Part shown: in pieces, positions 61,151-64,000 of the stretch
Layout of the letters: each line of letters opens with the position of its first letter
Numbering within the stretch: position 1 is the stretch's first letter
NCBI GenBank assembly: GCA_945881965.1
Contig: CAMCVS010000006.1
Span: 124,001-188,000 of the forward strand
Reading direction: 5' to 3'
Length of the DNA stretch: 64,000 bases
Source of the DNA: Paracoccus haematequi
Lineage (GTDB): Bacteria > Pseudomonadota > Alphaproteobacteria > Rhodobacterales > Rhodobacteraceae
Notes under the pieces: model-generated
Databases searched by the model: none
Told to the model about the DNA's origin: nothing
Seen by the model: only the letters and a program-made list of their open reading frames with translations
Position numbers and translations under genes: made by a program

Positions 61151-62071
61151 TTACAGACCCAATGCCGCCTTGACCGCCGCCATCGCGTCGCCGCCATCCT
61201 TGGTGGTCACACCAGCCAACCATGTGTCCAGCACGGCGGGGTTGGCTTTCAGCCATGCGGTTGCGGCCTTGGCGGGGTCGGCCCCGTCGTTCAGGATCGC
61301 GCCCATGATCTGGTTTTCCATCGCCAGCGAAAATTCCAGATTGGTCAACAGCTTGCCCACATTTGCGCAATCTGTGACATAGCCCGCGCGTGTGTTGGTC
61401 AGCACGGTCGCACCGCCGAAATCGGGGCCAAAGACTTCATCGCCGCCGGTCAGATAGGTCATGGCGAAGTTCGCGTTCATCGGATGGGGTTCCCAGCCCA
61501 GAAACACCACCGGCTCGCCGCGCTTGTCGGCGCGGGCGACCTGCGCCAGCATGCCCTGTTCGCTGCTTTCCGCGACCTCGAAACCCTTGAGGCCAAAGGC
61601 GTCTTTCTCGATCATGTCAAGGATCAGGCGGTTGCCGTCATTGCCGGGTTCGATCCCGTAAATCTTGCCTTCCAGCTTGTCCTTGAATTTCACGATATCG
61701 GCGAAATCGCGGATCCCCATGTCAGCGGCGGCCTTGTTGACCGCGAGGGTGTATTTGGCGCCCACAAGGTTGGTGCGCACGGTGTCCACCGTCTTGGCCT
61801 CGCGGTAGGGGGCGATGTCGGCCTCCATTGTGGGCATCCAGTTGCCAAGGAAAACGTCGATATCGCCCTTGGCCATCGCGGCATAGGTGATCGGCACCGA
61901 CAGCACCTTGATATCGGTTTCATACCCCAGCGCGCCGAGAACCGTCGTGGTCGCCGCCGTGGTCGCGGTGATATCCGTCCAGCCGACATCAGAGAATGTC
62001 ACCTTGTCGCATTGCGCGAAGGCGGGCGCGGTGGACAGCAAGAGGGCAGCAAGCGTGGCGCGGATAGTCAT
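61151..62071 (-). CDS. choX: choline ABC transporter, periplasmic binding protein
   Basis: This 306-residue protein has a Sec signal peptide (cleavage near residue 19, A-F-A-Q), and the OpuAC/ChoX motifs D-V-G-W-T-D-I near 27, D-V-F-L-G-N-W-M-P and W-E-P-H-P-M-N. The aromatic residues W30 and W78-type positions fit a quaternary-amine cage. I chose the ATG at 62071, with GGGAGA 8 nt upstream. Confidence 0.93.
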   Translation of the reverse strand: MTIRATLAALLLSTAPAFAQCDKVTFSDVGWTDITATTAATTTVLGALGYETDIKVLSVPITYAAMAKGDIDVFLGNWMPTMEADIAPYREAKTVDTVRTNLVGAKYTLAVNKAAADMGIRDFADIVKFKDKLEGKIYGIEPGNDGNRLILDMIEKDAFGLKGFEVAESSEQGMLAQVARADKRGEPVVFLGWEPHPMNANFAMTYLTGGDEVFGPDFGGATVLTNTRAGYVTDCANVGKLLTNLEFSLAMENQIMGAILNDGADPAKAATAWLKANPAVLDTWLAGVTTKDGGDAMAAVKAALGL

Positions 62072-62149
62072 GGGTCGTCTCCCGGTGGGTTGGTCGTTCA
62101 GGTTTTGGCAGAGGGTAAAGGTGTGACGCCCCGGCGTGCAACCATTTCC

Positions 62150-62167
62150 TTGGCGTTTTGCGGCCAA
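62150..62167. promoter_or_regulatory. inverted repeat in the choX/betB divergent gap
   Basis: TTGGC-N8-GCCAA (62150-62167) sits in the middle of the 184-bp gap between divergent choX and betB. A BetI- or LysR-type operator is possible. No regulator gene lies in the window. Confidence 0.3.
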
Positions 62168-62255
62168 ATCCGGTCGATAACACGCTGCATGGCGCGCGAA
62201 TGGCGGTTATGAACGGCGCAGACATGGTTCGGGGCGACCGGGCAAAGGGGGCGCG

Positions 62256-63707
62256 ATGCAGATGCAACCAAAAGGCAGCCATTTCGTGAATGGCGCGTAT
62301 ATCGACGATGCGGATGGCGCGGCGTTCGACGTGGTCTATCCGGCGACCGGCGCGGTGATCGCACGATTGCATGCGGCAACACCTGCGGTGATCGAAGCCG
62401 CGCTGGCGGGTGCGCAGGCCGCGCAAAAGGACTGGGCGCGGCTGAAGGGCGTCGAACGGGGCCGCATCCTGCGCCGCGCCGCCGACCTGATCCGCGCGCG
62501 CAACCATGACCTGTCGGTGCTGGAAACCCATGACACCGGCAAGCCGCTGTCGGAAACGCTCTATGTCGATCCGACATCCGCGGCGGATGCGCTGGAATAC
62601 TTCGGCGGGCTGGCGGGGGCGCTGACGGGCGAACATGTGCCCTTGGGTGACAATTGGGGCTATACCATGCGGGTGCCGTTGGGGGTTTGCGTCGGCATCG
62701 GGGCGTGGAATTATCCGATCCAGATCGCGGCGTGGAAGGGCGCGCCGGCGCTCGCCTGCGGCAATGCGATGGTGTTCAAGCCGTCGGAAACCACGCCGCT
62801 GTCGGCGCTGGCGCTGGCGGAAATCCTGCATGAGGCGGGCTTGCCTGCCGGGTTGTATAACGTCGTCCAAGGCATGGGCGAGGTGGGCGCGGCGTTGGTC
62901 ACGGACCCGCGCGTGGCCAAGGTATCGCTGACCGGGTCGGTGCCGACCGGCAAGCGGGTTTATGCGGCGGCGGCGGCGGGGATGAAGCATGTCACGATGG
63001 AACTGGGCGGCAAATCGCCCCTGATCATCTTTGACGATGCCGATCTGGACAGCGCGGTGTCGGGCGCGATCCTGGGCAATTTCTATTCCTCGGGGCAGGT
63101 ATGTTCGAACGGCACGCGCGTGTTCGTGCAGCGCGGGCTGAAAGAGGCGTTTCTGCACCGGCTGTCGGCACGGCTGCAGGGCGCGCGTATCGGCGATCCG
63201 CTGGATCAGGCCACGACCTTTGGCCCGATGGTATCCGCGCGGCAGTTGGGCATTGTGGAAGGATACATCGCCAAGGGTCTGGCCGAAGGCGCGCGGCTGG
63301 TCGCGGGGGGAACCCGGCTGAATCAGCCGGGCTACTGGATCACCCCCACTGTATTCGCGGATGTCACCGACAACATGACCATCGCGCGCGAAGAGATTTT
63401 CGGCCCCGTCATGTGCGTGTTGGATTTCGACAGCGAGGACGAGGCGGTCACCCGCGCGAATGCGACCGAGTTTGGCCTGTCGGCGGGGGTGTTCACCCGC
63501 GATCTGACGCGCGCGCACCGGGTCATTGCGGCGCTCGAAGCCGGGTCGTGTTTCATCAACAGCTACAACGATGCGCCGGTGGAATTGCCGTTTGGCGGGT
63601 CGAAAATGTCGGGTGTGGGGCGTGAGAACAGCCGCGCCGCGATCGAACATTACAGCCAGATGAAATCGGTTTTCGTACGCATGGGGGTCTGCGAAGCCCC
63701 GTTCTGA
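62256..63707 (+). CDS. betB: betaine aldehyde dehydrogenase
   Basis: This 483-residue NAD(P)-dependent enzyme oxidises betaine aldehyde to glycine betaine. It has W-N-Y-P near 150, M-E-L-G-G-K-S-P (general-base Glu) near 250 and the nucleophile C283 in S-G-Q-V-C-S-N-G-T. Size and sequence fit BetB. It precedes betA by 79 nt. Confidence 0.95.
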   Translation: MQMQPKGSHFVNGAYIDDADGAAFDVVYPATGAVIARLHAATPAVIEAALAGAQAAQKDWARLKGVERGRILRRAADLIRARNHDLSVLETHDTGKPLSETLYVDPTSAADALEYFGGLAGALTGEHVPLGDNWGYTMRVPLGVCVGIGAWNYPIQIAAWKGAPALACGNAMVFKPSETTPLSALALAEILHEAGLPAGLYNVVQGMGEVGAALVTDPRVAKVSLTGSVPTGKRVYAAAAAGMKHVTMELGGKSPLIIFDDADLDSAVSGAILGNFYSSGQVCSNGTRVFVQRGLKEAFLHRLSARLQGARIGDPLDQATTFGPMVSARQLGIVEGYIAKGLAEGARLVAGGTRLNQPGYWITPTVFADVTDNMTIAREEIFGPVMCVLDFDSEDEAVTRANATEFGLSAGVFTRDLTRAHRVIAALEAGSCFINSYNDAPVELPFGGSKMSGVGRENSRAAIEHYSQMKSVFVRMGVCEAPF

Positions 63708-63786
63708 TGGGGCGCGGCCCGGTGCCGCGTCTGCCACCCACCCCGGCGCGCTGTGATTGGATCGCGCCTTTGCAAAGGACCGCAGG

Positions 63787-64000
63787 ATGCAGGCGGATTA
63801 TGTCATTGTGGGCGCGGGCAGTGCCGGATGCGCGGTGGCCTATCGGCTGGCCGAGGCAGGTAAATCGGTGCTGGTGATCGAACATGGCGGCACAGACGCC
63901 GGACCGTTCATCCAGATGCCGGCCGCGCTGAGCTATCCGATGAACATGCGCCGCTATGACTGGGGGTTCCTGTCGGAACCCGAACCACATCTAGGGGGGC
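63787..64000 (+). CDS. betA: choline dehydrogenase, 3' truncated by window end
   Basis: The first 71 codons of a GMC-family FAD oxidoreductase: [15 protein letters not shown] is the FAD-binding motif, followed by V-L-V-I-E-H-G-G and P-A-A-L-S-Y-P-M-N. With betB upstream this is BetA, which oxidises choline to betaine aldehyde at the membrane. AGGA precedes the ATG. The gene runs off the end of the window. Confidence 0.93.
   Translation, partial: MQADYVIVGAGSAGCAVAYRLAEAGKSVLVIEHGGTDAGPFIQMPAALSYPMNMRRYDWGFLSEPEPHLGG

Noticed and set aside
60245-62212. 655-codon open frame antisense to choVWX
   Set aside because: All three transporter genes are complete with operon overlaps; the antisense product is Gln/His/Arg-rich and unlike a protein family.
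1-64000. tRNA genes, prophage or insertion sequences
   Set aside because: No cloverleaf with a conserved T-loop, integrase, transposase or att-type repeat was found by reading. A tRNAscan and an IS search would be decisive.

Overview
The window is dense, high-GC chromosomal DNA with long operons, many 1 to 8 bp gene overlaps and few gaps. The gene content points to an alphaproteobacterium of the Rhodobacteraceae (Roseobacter-like) type: phosphatidylcholine synthase (Pcs), an alphaproteobacterial XRE regulator, a FeS-type photolyase, choline ABC transport with betBA, YeeE-type thiosulfate permease, a group III truncated haemoglobin and an A-type RNase P RNA. This taxonomic call is inference from families and composition. 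I see no tRNA or rRNA gene, prophage, insertion sequence or CRISPR array.

Layout. 1-9.9 kb: 3' part of rlmJ; leuA on the minus strand behind a newly read leucine-rich leader peptide; an SDR gene with a photolyase; an HDAC-like deacetylase with an inositol-phosphatase-like gene; the 5-oxoprolinase operon pxpBCA. 9.7-18.2 kb: ileS with a DUF3253 gene, an exported trypsin-like protease, a peptidoglycan-binding exported protein, a truncated haemoglobin, pcs, a DUF1992 gene and truA. 18.2-22.1 kb (+): a Cys-rich Sel1-like protein and ycjX-GNAT-ycjF. 22.06-29.5 kb (-): one ten-gene run, from an unlisted 28-residue membrane peptide through xpaC, telA, a DUF2927 lipoprotein, a DUF6338 membrane protein, a small ORF, an SPFH/GYF protein and a double zinc-ribbon membrane protein to a nitroreductase and dtd. 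29.6-37.6 kb: rluB with a huge basic repeat tail, tadA, two lipoproteins, a UPF0173 hydrolase, a ceramidase-like protein, gatCA and an amidase. 37.56-37.96 kb: RNase P RNA. 38.2-44.2 kb: EamA exporter, DUF533, rpmG, VIT-type transporter, GNAT, BAX-inhibitor-1 protein, quinone oxidoreductase, XRE regulator. 44.3-50.7 kb: hisN-like gene, 8-oxoguanine deaminase, rraB, thiosulfate permease, CAP protein, methyltransferase, guanine deaminase. 50.8-59.2 kb: mgtE, 5-formyl-THF cyclo-ligase, YmdB phosphodiesterase, two EamA exporters, SLC13-type symporter, yebC, lysE-type exporter. 59.3-64.0 kb: choVWX divergent from betB and a truncated betA.

How genes work together. The most interesting region is 19.2-29.5 kb. 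Two sets of genes whose relatives belong to phage-shock or envelope-stress modules (ycjX/ycjF on one strand; SPFH, zinc-ribbon, telA and xpaC on the other) converge, and their stop codons overlap in the tetranucleotide CTAG at 22057-22060. The 3' end of the window is a choline import and oxidation island (choVWX, betB, betA). Choline is also the substrate for Pcs at 16.3 kb.

Repeats. A dispersed intergenic element, typically a 7 to 9 bp GC hairpin beside an AAATACTCCCGG or GATAGTT(A)GAACC core, occurs about eight times, mostly at gene 3' ends. Several short perfect tandem duplications (10, 15 and 27 bp) sit on start or stop codons.
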